From Palsa-360 sp963719875 (lineage in GTDB: Bacteria; Acidobacteriota; Terriglobia; Acidiferrales; UBA7541), in assembly GCA_963719875.1 (NCBI GenBank), contig CAVRDJ010000004.1, forward strand, positions 2,206,220 through 2,270,219: 64,000 nt of DNA. Direction: 5' to 3'. The notes beneath the pieces are model-generated. The model did not search any database and was not told the origin of the DNA. It was given only the letters and a program-made list of their open reading frames with translations. Positions 42,078 through 51,335 of this stretch are shown here, one piece after another. Numbering within the stretch: the stretch's first letter is position 1; every line of letters begins with the position of its first letter. Made by a program: the position numbers and the translations under genes.

Positions 42078-42731
42078 TCACCGCCCCAGAGTTAGAAGTG
42101 CGAACAGGAAAATCCAAAGCCCATCCATGAAGTGCCAGTAAATTGACGTCAACCCCGCCGCCGTGGCCTGCGAGATCCGCGAACGGCTCCACGGCCGGAA
42201 CGTGACGTAAAACATTGCCAGGATCCCGCCGGCCAGGTGCGCGCCATGAGCGGCCGTCAAGAGATAGAAAAAGCTGCTGCTCGGATTGGTCGCCAGCAAC
42301 ATTCCCGCAGCGGCGAGTTGGCGCCAAGCAATGATCTGCCCGGCCAGGAAAAGCAATCCGAGACCGGTGGTCACCCACCACCAGGAGCGGAACGCTTCAC
42401 GCTCGCCGCCCTCCAGTTTCCTGCGCGCCACCATAATCGTGACGCTGCTTGCGAGCAGGATCGCTGTGTTGAACCAAAGGACTCGGGGCAGTGGCGTGCT
42501 CTGCCAGTCCACGCCGAGCCCTTTTCGCACGATGTAGGAGCTCGCCAGCGCCATGAAGAACATCACGATGGCGGCCAAGCCCAGTTGAAGGGCCGTGAAA
42601 TAGGCGCGTCGCGGTACGGGTCGCCGCGAGCCGGAAGAATCTCCATCGTCGTCGCCACCGGCAGGCGGGGTGGTGCCCCCGCCGTGACCGGCGTCTATAA
42701 TCTCGACATCATCTATAATTGTTCCAGGCAT
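42078..42731 (-). CDS. Cytochrome c oxidase subunit III-like (first of two)
   Basis: This 217-residue protein has an unusual Asp/Gly-rich N-terminus (DAGHGGGTTPPAGGDDDGDS) before five transmembrane segments and shares the C-terminal IYWHFMDGLWIFLFALL landmark with subunit III proteins; ALASSYIVRKGLGVDW is at the first helix. Two consecutive subunit III-type genes after subunit I are a layout of some Acidobacteriota oxidases. It starts 32 bases after subunit I. Confidence 0.82.
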   Translation of the reverse strand: MPGTIIDDVEIIDAGHGGGTTPPAGGDDDGDSSGSRRPVPRRAYFTALQLGLAAIVMFFMALASSYIVRKGLGVDWQSTPLPRVLWFNTAILLASSVTIMVARRKLEGGEREAFRSWWWVTTGLGLLFLAGQIIAWRQLAAAGMLLATNPSSSFFYLLTAAHGAHLAGGILAMFYVTFRPWSRSRISQATAAGLTSIYWHFMDGLWIFLFALLTLGR

Positions 42732-42763
42732 CGTTTCATCCTGAAGGGCCGTCCCTGAAACGG

Positions 42764-44527
42764 CTAGGCTCTGCGCACCAAATCCGGGGCGAGATGCTGC
42801 GGAATGAAATCATCCGCCGCGCCGGGCACGCTGAACTCATACGGACCGTGGTACACGACGGGCTCTACGCCGCCAAAATTATCGTGCGGTGGCGGCGATG
42901 GGATCGACCACTCAAGCGTCGTCGCGTGCCAGGGATTCTCTTCCTTCGCTTCCTTCCCCGCAATCAGGCTCCAAATAACATTGAAGAGGAAAATCAACTG
43001 CGCGCCGATCGTGATAAACGCAGCGATGCTGATGAATACATGGACGGGCTGAAGCGCCATCAAGAATGGCCCGGCGGTCATTTCGGAATAGCGCCGCGGA
43101 TTCCCGGCCATTCCCAGGAAGTGCATCGGCATGAAGATGGCGTACACGCCGATAAACGTGAGCCAGAAGTGGACCTTGCCGATCCCTTCATTCATGAAGC
43201 GGCCGAACATCTTCGGGAACCAGAAATAGAAACCGGCAAACATTCCGAAGATCGCGGCGACTCCCATGATCAGGTGGAAGTGCGCGACGACGAAGTATGC
43301 GTCGTGAAGATACAGGTCCAACGCCGGTTGCGCCAGGAATAGCCCGGAGAGGCCGCCGGTCACAAACAGCGACACGAAGCCCAGGGCGAACAGCATGGCG
43401 CAGTTAAATTGGATCTTGCCGCCCCACAAAGTTCCCAGCCAGTTAAACGTTTTAATCGCCGACGGCACTCCGATGGTCATGGTGAGAATCGAAAAGGCAA
43501 ACGCCGAATACGGGCTCATCCCGCTGACGAACATGTGATGGCCCCACACGCAAAAACCGAGGAAGCCGATGCCGCAGACCGCGCCGACCATCGCGCGGTA
43601 GCCGAATACCGGCTTGCGCGCGAACGTAGAGAGCAAGTGCGACGTCACACCCATTCCGGGAAGAATCGCGATGTACACCTCAGGATGGCCGAAGAACCAG
43701 AACAAGTGCTGCCACAGCAGCGGCGAACCACCTTTGTGCCAAGTGATGACTTGGTCCGTGACCACAAGTCCGCCGGGAATAAAGAAGCTTGTTCCAGCAA
43801 GGCGATCGAGCAGGAGAAGGATGCAGGCCGCAAGAAGAACGCCGAACGCCAGCAGCCCAAGAATCGCCGTGACGAACCAGGTCCAGCAGGTCAGCGGCAA
43901 CCGCCCGAGGGTCATGCCCTTGGTGCGAAGATCGATCAGCGTGGTGATGAAATTGAGCGCGCCCATCAGCGACGCTCCACAGAAGATTGCCAAGCCTACG
44001 ATCCATAACGTCTCACCCGCGCCTTGCCCCGGGCCGACAATTTCCCCCAGGGCGCTCAGCGGTGGGTACGAGGTCCAGCCGCCGATCGGCGCGCCTCCCG
44101 ACACAAAAAACGCGGCGATCATGACGCAGAGCGATACAAACGTTGTCCAGAACGAAAGCATATTCAGCACGGGAAACGCCATGTCCGCCGCGCCGATCTG
44201 AATTGGCAAGAAATAGTTGCCGAATCCGGACTGGGGCGCCGTGGTCAGCACCATGAAGACCATGATCGTGCCGTGCATGGTCATCAGCGCCAGGTACTGC
44301 TCAGGAGTCATCTGGCCGCCCTTGAAGAACGCAAACTTCGCGGCCGGCCAGGCCAGATGCAAGCGCATCAGGAACGAAAGAGCCATGCCGAGGAACACGG
44401 AGAACAAGGCCAGTGACAAATATTGAATGCCGATTACTTTATGATCGATGCTGAACACGTATTTCCAAATGAAACCGGTCGGAGGTTGGTGCTGCCCGTG
44501 GCCGCCGCCGTTTTCGTGTGTCACCAT
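42764..44527 (-). CDS. ctaD: Cytochrome c oxidase subunit I (aa3-type)
   Basis: The 587-residue heme-copper oxidase core has IFFGHPEVYI-like WFFGHPEVYIAILPGMG with the proton-channel Glu and Cu-B-Tyr region, HHMFVSG for the other Cu-B histidines, and AYFVVAHFHLIMG for the heme ligands. Twelve or more transmembrane segments are visible. The GHPEVY motif marks the A-type family with a D-pathway Glu. ATG 44527 fits the family start. It follows subunit II by 106 bases, a gap filled by a palindromic repeat. Confidence 0.95.
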   Translation of the reverse strand: MVTHENGGGHGQHQPPTGFIWKYVFSIDHKVIGIQYLSLALFSVFLGMALSFLMRLHLAWPAAKFAFFKGGQMTPEQYLALMTMHGTIMVFMVLTTAPQSGFGNYFLPIQIGAADMAFPVLNMLSFWTTFVSLCVMIAAFFVSGGAPIGGWTSYPPLSALGEIVGPGQGAGETLWIVGLAIFCGASLMGALNFITTLIDLRTKGMTLGRLPLTCWTWFVTAILGLLAFGVLLAACILLLLDRLAGTSFFIPGGLVVTDQVITWHKGGSPLLWQHLFWFFGHPEVYIAILPGMGVTSHLLSTFARKPVFGYRAMVGAVCGIGFLGFCVWGHHMFVSGMSPYSAFAFSILTMTIGVPSAIKTFNWLGTLWGGKIQFNCAMLFALGFVSLFVTGGLSGLFLAQPALDLYLHDAYFVVAHFHLIMGVAAIFGMFAGFYFWFPKMFGRFMNEGIGKVHFWLTFIGVYAIFMPMHFLGMAGNPRRYSEMTAGPFLMALQPVHVFISIAAFITIGAQLIFLFNVIWSLIAGKEAKEENPWHATTLEWSIPSPPPHDNFGGVEPVVYHGPYEFSVPGAADDFIPQHLAPDLVRRA

Positions 44528-44550
44528 TGAGCCTCTCCTCGGGGTCCTTG

Positions 44551-44628
44551 GTAGAACAGGCTTCAGCCTGTTGATTCTCCCTGCTGGATAGCAAGATCAA
44601 ACCCGACAGGCTGAAGCCTGTCCTACTC
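44551..44628. repeat. Paired palindromic element, copy 3 (ACAGGCTTCAGCCTGT variant)
   Basis: Arms ACAGGCTTCAGCCTGT and ACAGGCTGAAGCCTGT face each other between subunits II and I of the oxidase. Unlike copies 1, 2 and 4 it lies inside an operon, so it could act as an mRNA-processing or stabilising hairpin that sets the ratio of the two subunits. Confidence 0.83.
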
Positions 44629-44633
44629 AGGTC

Positions 44634-45464
44634 TTACTGGTTCGCTGCTTCCTGGTCCTTCTCCCACTTTTCAAAATCCGCTTCGGACATCACCGTGAGC
44701 ATGCTGTGCATGCGATAGTGCCCCAACCCGCAAAGTTCCGCGCAGACTAGTTCATAATCGCCGGGAACCGTCGCCGTGAAGTGCATGTGGATTTCCATTC
44801 CGGGGACGGCGTCCTGCTTCAATCGCAGTTCGCGCACAAAGAAACTGTGAGTGACGTCCTGCGAGCGAATAATGAGCTCGACTTCGCGTCCCGCCGGAAC
44901 GGCGATCACCGGAGAAACAATGTCATCCTTCGACGCCGGGTCGGTCGGATCGAGTCCCACCGGATTGCCGGTGGAGGCGCTGACGAGTTCCGGCTTCTCG
45001 CGGCCAAATTTTCCGTCCGGGCCGGCATAGCGGAAATTCCAGACAAATTGCTGGCCGGTGACCTCGATTTGAAGCGCGCCCGGCGCGGCGCCCATGAAGT
45101 GCACTTCCGCCCAGGCGTTCCGGGCATACAAGCCCAGACCGACGAACAACACGACGGTCGCCAGCGTCCAAAGAATTTCCATCGTGTTGTTGCCTTCAAA
45201 ATAGGTTGCTTTCTGCCCCTGATCGCGAAACTTGAAAATCGCGTAAGCCAGGCCAATCTGCGCGGCCACAAACACGATTCCGGTGATCAGGAAAGTGCGC
45301 GCGAATTGCGAATCAATCTCGTGGCCGAAGTCGCTGATGGCCGGAGGGAACCACCATACCTTCGCCCAGAAAATGTAAACGGTTACCACCGTCATGAATA
45401 TGAGAAATAACGCGAAGGCCAGGGCAACCGAGGTGGAACCACGCTGCATTCGTCTACTCAACAT
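44634..45464 (-). CDS. ctaC: Cytochrome c oxidase subunit II with CuA centre
   Basis: The 276-residue protein has two N-terminal membrane helices (SVALAFALFLIFMTVVTVY and FLITGIVFVAAQIGLAY) and a periplasmic CuA cupredoxin domain with CAELCGLGHYRM and His in DVTHSFFVREL. The ligand set (two Cys, two His, Met and Glu) is intact. ATG 45464 has GGAG sites upstream; a longer frame to 45668 lacks support. It is the first gene of the oxidase operon, transcribed from the 45465-45693 divergent region. Confidence 0.93.
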   Translation of the reverse strand: MLSRRMQRGSTSVALAFALFLIFMTVVTVYIFWAKVWWFPPAISDFGHEIDSQFARTFLITGIVFVAAQIGLAYAIFKFRDQGQKATYFEGNNTMEILWTLATVVLFVGLGLYARNAWAEVHFMGAAPGALQIEVTGQQFVWNFRYAGPDGKFGREKPELVSASTGNPVGLDPTDPASKDDIVSPVIAVPAGREVELIIRSQDVTHSFFVRELRLKQDAVPGMEIHMHFTATVPGDYELVCAELCGLGHYRMHSMLTVMSEADFEKWEKDQEAANQ

Positions 45465-45693
45465 CGTCTCCGCTCCAAGGGTCTTTCGGGCCTTTTTAAT
45501 CTGGCTCGAAACTTCTACCCAAGACGTTCGTGCCTCACGAAACCAATATCGAGAGCCTGAACGGGACATCATATACATCCCGCTGGAAAATTCAACAATC
45601 TTTCTCGCTTGCATCATAAAAAAAGATAGTAAATGGTGCGGCGTTAACCAGGAGGGCATAAAATGCATCTAAACCCTGGGAGATTGAGACGCA

Positions 45694-46233
45694 ATGAAAC
45701 GCATGCGGAAAAGCAGCTTAATTCCCGGCATTTTTCTCGCGGCGCTGGCCGTGGGCGCGATCCCAAGCGGGGCCCAACTTGCCAGTCCGGCGGCCAAGGC
45801 GGCATGCAAATTCGCCGATGGCAAGACGGTTACGGTGAACTATTCCAGCCCTCGCATGCGCGGGCGCAAGGTTTTCGGCGACTTGGTTCCGTTTGGCGAA
45901 GTTTGGCGCGTGGGAGCGGACGACGCGACAACTTTCGTCCCGAGTGTGGATGTAATTGTGGGCGGCAAGAGTGTGCCCGCCGGCAAATACACGTTGTTTG
46001 CGCTGCCCGCGCCGGCCAAGTGGATCTTGATCATCAGCAAGCAAACCGGCGAATGGGGCGTCCCGTATCCCGGCGAGAAATATGATTTCGCGCGCATGGA
46101 GATGAAAGTTTCAAAGCTCCCGTCACCGCTTGAAAACTTCACTATTTCTTTTGACCCGGCTGGAAGCAGTTGCACGATGAAGCTGGATTGGGAAACGACT
46201 CGCGCTTCCATCGAAATTGCAGAGAAAAAATAG
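45694..46233 (+). CDS. Secreted DUF2911 domain protein
   Basis: The 179-residue protein has a signal peptide (SLIPGIFLAALAVGAIPSGA) and the DUF2911 landmarks VTVNYSSPRMRGRKVFGDLV, FGEVWRVGADDATTF and PAGKYTLFALP. The domain's function is unknown; it is widespread in secreted Bacteroidota and Acidobacteriota proteins. ATG 45694 is preferred to a short upstream start. It is divergent from the cytochrome oxidase operon. Confidence 0.85.
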   Translation: MKRMRKSSLIPGIFLAALAVGAIPSGAQLASPAAKAACKFADGKTVTVNYSSPRMRGRKVFGDLVPFGEVWRVGADDATTFVPSVDVIVGGKSVPAGKYTLFALPAPAKWILIISKQTGEWGVPYPGEKYDFARMEMKVSKLPSPLENFTISFDPAGSSCTMKLDWETTRASIEIAEKK

Positions 46234-46262
46234 GCGCGACCCGCTCATTGCTTTGATCACTT

Positions 46263-46338
46263 TAGTAGCGCAGGCTTCAGCCTGCGGGGTTCGGCCTTGC
46301 AAGGTCCAAACCCCGCAGGCTGAAGCCTGCGCTACTAA
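46263..46338. repeat. Paired palindromic element (GCAGGCTTCAGCCTGC family), copy 4
   Basis: The two arms TAGTAGCGCAGGCTTCAGCC and GGCTGAAGCCTGCGCTACTA bracket a spacer with its own inverted half (GGGGTTCGG/CCAAACCCC). It lies between the convergent DUF2911 and GT87 genes. Confidence 0.87.
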
Positions 46339-46354
46339 AAGCACGAACCGGTTG

Positions 46355-47590
46355 TCATTCCAACGCTTCCCGAGGTGCGCGGCTCCGGTACCAAAGTAAC
46401 CCGCCGAGCATGATCAGCGATCCGTAGGTCACGACGGATCCCATCTCCAGCCTGACCGCCAGGGACTTTCCAATCACGTCATGAAGAGTTGGTACGCTCA
46501 GCGCGAAGGAAACGAACATAACGTTGCGTAACACGCGCCGAGTTCGCGCGTCGAGATCGGTCGAACGCCAGGCGGCGAAGAGCAGCGCATACGGCAACAG
46601 CAGGATCACAAGATAAGGTTTGCGCGTCAGCGGGCTCAAGATCGTCGAGGCAACAAACACGGCGGCCCACTCGACCTGCGCCCAGCGAGATTCGGGACGC
46701 GGCGGCGCTCCTCGAAATGCAATTGCGCCCAGCACGGCCGCGATAGCGCAGGTGATCTCCCAAGCCAGCTTCGCGCTGCGAGCGCCGCTCAAAGGCAACG
46801 TAAACGTTCCAGGAACCGCGAATGGAATATACCCGTACCCCAAAATGCGGTCCCACATCGAATAGACGGATTGGCCCGCGTTTCCGGAACCCAGACTTGC
46901 GCGCAGGGCCGCAAGCCAAAAGACCACCCCACTCCAAAACTTCGCCCAACCAAGAATGAGAGCAGGGCTGAAGAAAAAAATCACCGTCGCAGCCGCCATC
47001 CAGAACGCTGCGCGCCACCGTTTCCGGTACAACAAATACGGGAGGAAGGCAATGGCCATAACCTTCATCGCCGCGGCGGCGGCTAGAGCAATTCCTCCAG
47101 CAGCTTCTCTCCCGTTGGCTTGCAAAAAAAGGCCCCAAAGGGCCAACCAAAAGAGAATCATATTAATCTGCAGCAGCTCGAAATTACTGATGATAAATGG
47201 AAGGGTGAGCGCGAATGGCACGAGCAATTCGGGTGAAGTGATGGCCAGGGAGGTTTCCTCCGCCCGGAGCCTCAGGCGCTTGCCGTAGATCAGCCGGGCG
47301 ATCAAGTCGAGCGCCAAAACAATCGAAGCCCATGTCAGCGCGATCCAAACGATGCGCGCAAAGTAGGGCGACACTCGATCGAGCAATCCGAATGGCACAG
47401 CGGCGAGACTGAAGAAGGGCGGCCAGGTGTTCCTGCCCACCGGAGTGTCGAGGTAAATATCGCGCCCGTCGAAGAACGCCTGGCCCACGGCGGCGTAACC
47501 GGTGAAGTCCTCGGAGCGGCGCGCGTATACGAAAAAGCTTGCCACAAACGCAAGCACAAGCGCGCAGAACACCAGTCTGCGTTGCCACAT
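46355..47590 (-). CDS. GT87-type (DUF2029) membrane glycosyltransferase
   Basis: The 411-residue protein has about ten hydrophobic helices and the motif-like region EDFTGYAAVGQAFFDGRDIY near residue 25, where the acid after the first helix is the family's presumed catalytic residue. DUF2029 proteins transfer mannose or similar sugars from polyprenyl donors in the periplasm. ATG 47590 is chosen since the sequence from WQRRLVFCALVLAFVASFF onwards looks like the family; an in-frame TTG at 47716 lacks a ribosome-binding site. Confidence 0.82.
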   Translation of the reverse strand: MWQRRLVFCALVLAFVASFFVYARRSEDFTGYAAVGQAFFDGRDIYLDTPVGRNTWPPFFSLAAVPFGLLDRVSPYFARIVWIALTWASIVLALDLIARLIYGKRLRLRAEETSLAITSPELLVPFALTLPFIISNFELLQINMILFWLALWGLFLQANGREAAGGIALAAAAAMKVMAIAFLPYLLYRKRWRAAFWMAAATVIFFFSPALILGWAKFWSGVVFWLAALRASLGSGNAGQSVYSMWDRILGYGYIPFAVPGTFTLPLSGARSAKLAWEITCAIAAVLGAIAFRGAPPRPESRWAQVEWAAVFVASTILSPLTRKPYLVILLLPYALLFAAWRSTDLDARTRRVLRNVMFVSFALSVPTLHDVIGKSLAVRLEMGSVVTYGSLIMLGGLLWYRSRAPREALE

Positions 47591-47782
47591 TCCCAGTTGC
47601 CGGCACTCTGAATTTTGGTTTTGCCTTCCGCTTGGAGACGGCTGGGCAACGATCGGTAAGTTTTCTGCTGAAGGACTCTCGCCGTTGGACAACACAGCTC
47701 CAGTCTGTCCCACCAAGGTACAGGCTTGGCTTCTGAGCGCGCCCGTCCGATGGTTGGTCAGATCCGTCCCAAGTGCACAAAT

Positions 47783-48307
47783 CTAATCTGAACCTCGGGC
47801 GGCCGTCGTCGCGGGAGTTTGGCCGGCTTCCGCACCAGACTCTTCCACGATTTCACTTTCCCACTCGACCGTAATTCCTCGCCGCACGCTTTCCGACGCC
47901 GCGCAAAGCCCTTCGTGATGTTCCAGTGCACGCTCGACCGTGGCGCGCTTGTCCTTGGGCACTTTCAACCGGTAGTGCAGCTTGATGCCTGTCAGGATCA
48001 TTTTTCCGTCGACATCTTCGATGCGGCCTTCCGCTTCGACCTGCAGCTTGTCGGGATTCGCGCTCACGCCGCGAGCCTCCAGAGCGCCGGCCACGGTTCC
48101 TGTCATGCAGCCGCCGACGGCCGCGACGATGTAATCGAGCGTGGAAGCCATGGGTTCGTCCGGCGAAAGCTTGAAGTACTGGGCGATGCCGCCGTGAATC
48201 CCCATGCGGAGCGCGCCGGGAAAGCCCTCAATTTCGGCGCGCTTGATCTTGCTTTTTCCGGGTTCCTTGGAAATTTTCACTTTCGAGGTTTGAATCAATT
48301 TCCCCAT
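47783..48307 (-). CDS. OsmC/Ohr family protein
   Basis: The 174-residue protein has the OsmC layout: MASTLDYIVAAVGGCMTGTV carries the first conserved Cys, and HHEGLCAASESVRRG the second, which together form the peroxidatic pair. These proteins reduce organic hydroperoxides. ATG 48307 has GGAGG 8 bases upstream. It lies 34 bases after the 192-aa unknown and probably in one operon with it and the sulfite reductase. Confidence 0.9.
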   Translation of the reverse strand: MGKLIQTSKVKISKEPGKSKIKRAEIEGFPGALRMGIHGGIAQYFKLSPDEPMASTLDYIVAAVGGCMTGTVAGALEARGVSANPDKLQVEAEGRIEDVDGKMILTGIKLHYRLKVPKDKRATVERALEHHEGLCAASESVRRGITVEWESEIVEESGAEAGQTPATTAARGSD

Positions 48308-48341
48308 TGGAGTTCCTCCGGTACGAAAGCTCGATCGCAAT

Positions 48342-48920
48342 TTAAGAGAGCGCTTCCAGCAACTCCGAGACAGAAAAAGGCCGGGGCGCCTTCACAAAAA
48401 CCGTGAACAGACTGCGCGGGTCCGTGCCATAGGAAATAGAATACTCCTTTCCCATAAACAGTTTCTGGGAAAAGAGCTGGAAATCGCCATCAAACGCCTG
48501 GCGCGTTGCGGCGTTATTCGGCGCGACCAGGCGGTCATTGATAAAAATTTCGATGTCTTGCCCGTTAAAGCGGAATTTTCCGCCCAATCGGGGCTCAGCT
48601 TCCAAACGCCGGCACGCCGTCAGCGCCGAGCGGGTGGCCTGCGCTAAGCGGTCTTGGTTGCTGCCATCCAGGATGGCCTTCCGGTTGTACCGAACACCCA
48701 GGCGACTGCCCGTGTCGTCGACACTGTAGTTTCCCTCGTGTCCGATCAGGACGACTCCCGGCCCCGCGGGAACGTGGGTGTAATCGGCGACATCGATCAA
48801 CAGCTCATCCTCCTCGGCTCGGTTTTCAATCCAACTGTGAAATACGGGGATCAGCGGCTCAAGGCGGGCCTCGTCGGGATTCTGAACGAGGAGTTTCACA
48901 TTGACGTGCTGAAGTTGCAT
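48342..48920 (-). CDS. Hypothetical protein between sulfite reductase and OsmC, 192 aa
   Basis: I do not recognise this soluble protein. It has an N-terminal strand-helix (QHVNVKLLVQNPDEARLEPL), a central beta region (VADYTHVPAGPGVVLIGHEG), and a C-terminal RSLFTVFVKAPRPFSVSELL. No Cys motif or signal is seen. The gene starts 93 bases after the sulfite reductase and ends 34 bases before OsmC, so it may assist sulfur or peroxide metabolism. Confidence 0.75.
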   Translation of the reverse strand: MQLQHVNVKLLVQNPDEARLEPLIPVFHSWIENRAEEDELLIDVADYTHVPAGPGVVLIGHEGNYSVDDTGSRLGVRYNRKAILDGSNQDRLAQATRSALTACRRLEAEPRLGGKFRFNGQDIEIFINDRLVAPNNAATRQAFDGDFQLFSQKLFMGKEYSISYGTDPRSLFTVFVKAPRPFSVSELLEALS

Positions 48921-49013
48921 GCGTTGCGGTTTCCTTTTGTTCGGCGGGCTGCAAGTCGCCGCCGCCCGCCACGGCGGGCGTTGGCGGCGGCGCGTAGAGC
49001 CCGCGCCCGTTGC

Positions 49014-51269
49014 TTAGGCGTGTGACGGCGCCGAAATCCGGTTGTAGCAACTATGCGCAGCGTCAATAAAAAGTTGCGCCTCGTCGATCAAATAGCGGGT
49101 CGAGTCCTGCGTGTAGTGCTCACCTGATTTCTCATGGGCGGCAAAAAGGTAGTGGGCGAATTTTCCGCCCGCAAATGGATCGAAGAATTTCTGCGTGTCA
49201 TAGAACCGCGTGCGAAATTCCCGGACGATCAGCGCCGGATCGTCCGCGACGTTGGAAGATTCGATCTTCACCAGGCCTTTCGCGGCGCGCAGCATGGATT
49301 GATAGGCCGTGCGCCCCGCCTGCTCGATTTGACCGCCCTCGAGCGCCACCTGGGCCTCGAACAATTCCCTTTCCGCTGCGGCAAGATCAAATTCGACTGA
49401 GGAAACAACTTCTCCGGCGCATTCGCCGACGCCCATGTCCGACAAAGTGTATTCCCGGGGATCGCCCCAATCCTGGAAGAACGAACGGTCCTGCAAATCA
49501 GCGGGCGGGCGCGCCAGATCTTCGAGCATTTTTTTCAACTCGACTTTGCCGGTTCGTCCGACGAAATCCTTGAAGCTCTCGCCGTTCTTACGATTGGCCG
49601 CGTACCGGTCCGTCAGGCGAGTCACCACTTCAGGAATATTTTTGGACGGAATTGCGATGACGGGAAGACCGTAGGAAGCTCCGTTGTGTTCCCACTCGCC
49701 GCCCAGTACGACCTGGAAGTGCGGGACTGCATATCCCGACATTTTGCGGCTGACGCCGTAAAAGCCCAGGTCGGCCACGTGATGCTGGCCGCAACTATTG
49801 AAGCAGCCGCTGATTTTGATGTGCAATTTCACGACGGAATCGTCCAACTGGAAATTTTTCTCTGCCAGTCTCTTGCGCAACTCCGCAGCCAGCCCGCGCG
49901 AAGAGGAAATCCCCAGCTTGCACGTGTCCGTCCCCGGGCAGGCGGCGATGTCGACGATGCTGCCCGCGCCTGGATCGCCGAGACCGGCGGCCTGAAGGGC
50001 TTTGTGCAATTCAATGAGATCGCTTTGGCTGACCCAGCGAAGAACGATATTTTGCTCGACCGTCGACCGGATCGTTTCTTTTGTAAATCGCCGCGCTATG
50101 TCCGCCAGGGATCGCAATTGGTTCGAGGTAATGTCTCCCAACGGAAGCGCGATCGTGACCACCGTGTAGCCTTCTTGCTTTTGCGGCCGGGTGTTGGTCT
50201 TCACCCAGCGCTGGAAAGATTCGGAGCCCAGCAACGGCGCTTTGCCGCCGGGCCGGAGAGGCGTCTCCGCGAATTGCTCTCCGTCCTGGATGTACTCAGT
50301 CCATCTCGGGTCGGCAGGCAGAATTGCTCGCTCTTCGAGCACCAATTCCCTGAATTTCTCGATTCCCAAATCCTGGACCAGGAACTTGATTCGTGCGCGG
50401 CTGCGATTCTTCTTCTCGCCCAGTCGGGCGAAAACACGAGAGATCGCCTGCGCCAAGGGCAGCAATTCTTCCGGCGGAACAAACTTGTCGAATAGCTTCG
50501 CCTGGTAGGGGACGGCCCCGAGTCCGCCGCCGACGGACACTTCAAATCCGCGCTTCTCTTTTCCGTTTTCGATCCGCGTGACGGCAACCATGCCCATGTC
50601 GTGCATGCTCGCAAGGCCGCAGGCATGCTGCGAGCATCCGCTGAAGGAATGCTTGAATTTCCGTCCGAAGTTCTGGGTGTCCGGATGCCCCAGCAGGAAC
50701 TTGGATAGGGCGCGAGAGTAGGGAGTGACGTCGAATTTTTCATCCGGGCAGACGCCCGAGTAGGGGCACGCCGTCACGTTGCGGACGGAATTTCCGCAGG
50801 CCTCGCGCGTCGTGATCGTCGCGGCGGCCAAGCGGCGCATCACGCTGGGCGTATCCTCAATGTGAACGTAATGAAGTTGGAAATCCTGCCGTGTGGTCAC
50901 ATGCGCGATGCCGTCGGAGTACTCCTCGGCCAGGTCTGCCAAAGTCTCGAGCTGCTCCGCGTTCAGTCCTCCCGCGGGGATTTTGATGCGCTGCATCCCC
51001 GGAGCATCCCACATGGTGTTCGGTCCCTTCGTCAGTTCTCCGGAAGGATAGCTAAGCTGTTGAACCGTCCTGCCGTTGTGCCTTTGCCCGTTGTCATAAC
51101 GCTGGCCGTAGACTCCTCTTCGCAGGCGTGTTTCGGCAAACAGGCGCTCGTCGATCTTGCCCTGCTTTCGCAGGGCAATCTCCGTTTCGAAGATGTCTAT
51201 TTCACGAGCCAGACTTTCCGGTATTTTCCCGGAGAGTCGTTCGGCCCAGAGTGAATTCGAAACCTTCAT
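49014..51269 (-). CDS. Ferredoxin-type nitrite/sulfite reductase with C-terminal helical domain
   Basis: The 751-residue protein has two ferredoxin-like half-domains and two siroheme domains. The 4Fe-4S-siroheme ligands are ACPGTDTCKLGISS (CxxxxxC) near residue 440 and SGCFNSCGQHH (CxxxC) near 483. It reduces sulfite or nitrite to sulfide or ammonia. Residues about 630-751 form an added helical domain (ERELFEAQVALEGGQIEQAG, MLRAAKGLVKIESSNVAD) that resembles HEPN-like folds and is not part of the reductase core. The substrate is not decided by these motifs. A predicted leader and terminator lie upstream (51401-51548), which argues for sulfur-responsive control. Confidence 0.9.
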   Translation of the reverse strand: MKVSNSLWAERLSGKIPESLAREIDIFETEIALRKQGKIDERLFAETRLRRGVYGQRYDNGQRHNGRTVQQLSYPSGELTKGPNTMWDAPGMQRIKIPAGGLNAEQLETLADLAEEYSDGIAHVTTRQDFQLHYVHIEDTPSVMRRLAAATITTREACGNSVRNVTACPYSGVCPDEKFDVTPYSRALSKFLLGHPDTQNFGRKFKHSFSGCSQHACGLASMHDMGMVAVTRIENGKEKRGFEVSVGGGLGAVPYQAKLFDKFVPPEELLPLAQAISRVFARLGEKKNRSRARIKFLVQDLGIEKFRELVLEERAILPADPRWTEYIQDGEQFAETPLRPGGKAPLLGSESFQRWVKTNTRPQKQEGYTVVTIALPLGDITSNQLRSLADIARRFTKETIRSTVEQNIVLRWVSQSDLIELHKALQAAGLGDPGAGSIVDIAACPGTDTCKLGISSSRGLAAELRKRLAEKNFQLDDSVVKLHIKISGCFNSCGQHHVADLGFYGVSRKMSGYAVPHFQVVLGGEWEHNGASYGLPVIAIPSKNIPEVVTRLTDRYAANRKNGESFKDFVGRTGKVELKKMLEDLARPPADLQDRSFFQDWGDPREYTLSDMGVGECAGEVVSSVEFDLAAAERELFEAQVALEGGQIEQAGRTAYQSMLRAAKGLVKIESSNVADDPALIVREFRTRFYDTQKFFDPFAGGKFAHYLFAAHEKSGEHYTQDSTRYLIDEAQLFIDAAHSCYNRISAPSHA

Positions 51270-51335
51270 TTACACTTCGCCTCCATCCCAATCTGCCCAC
51301 AATGGTGGTCAAGCAGCAACCGCGATTCGCCCACT

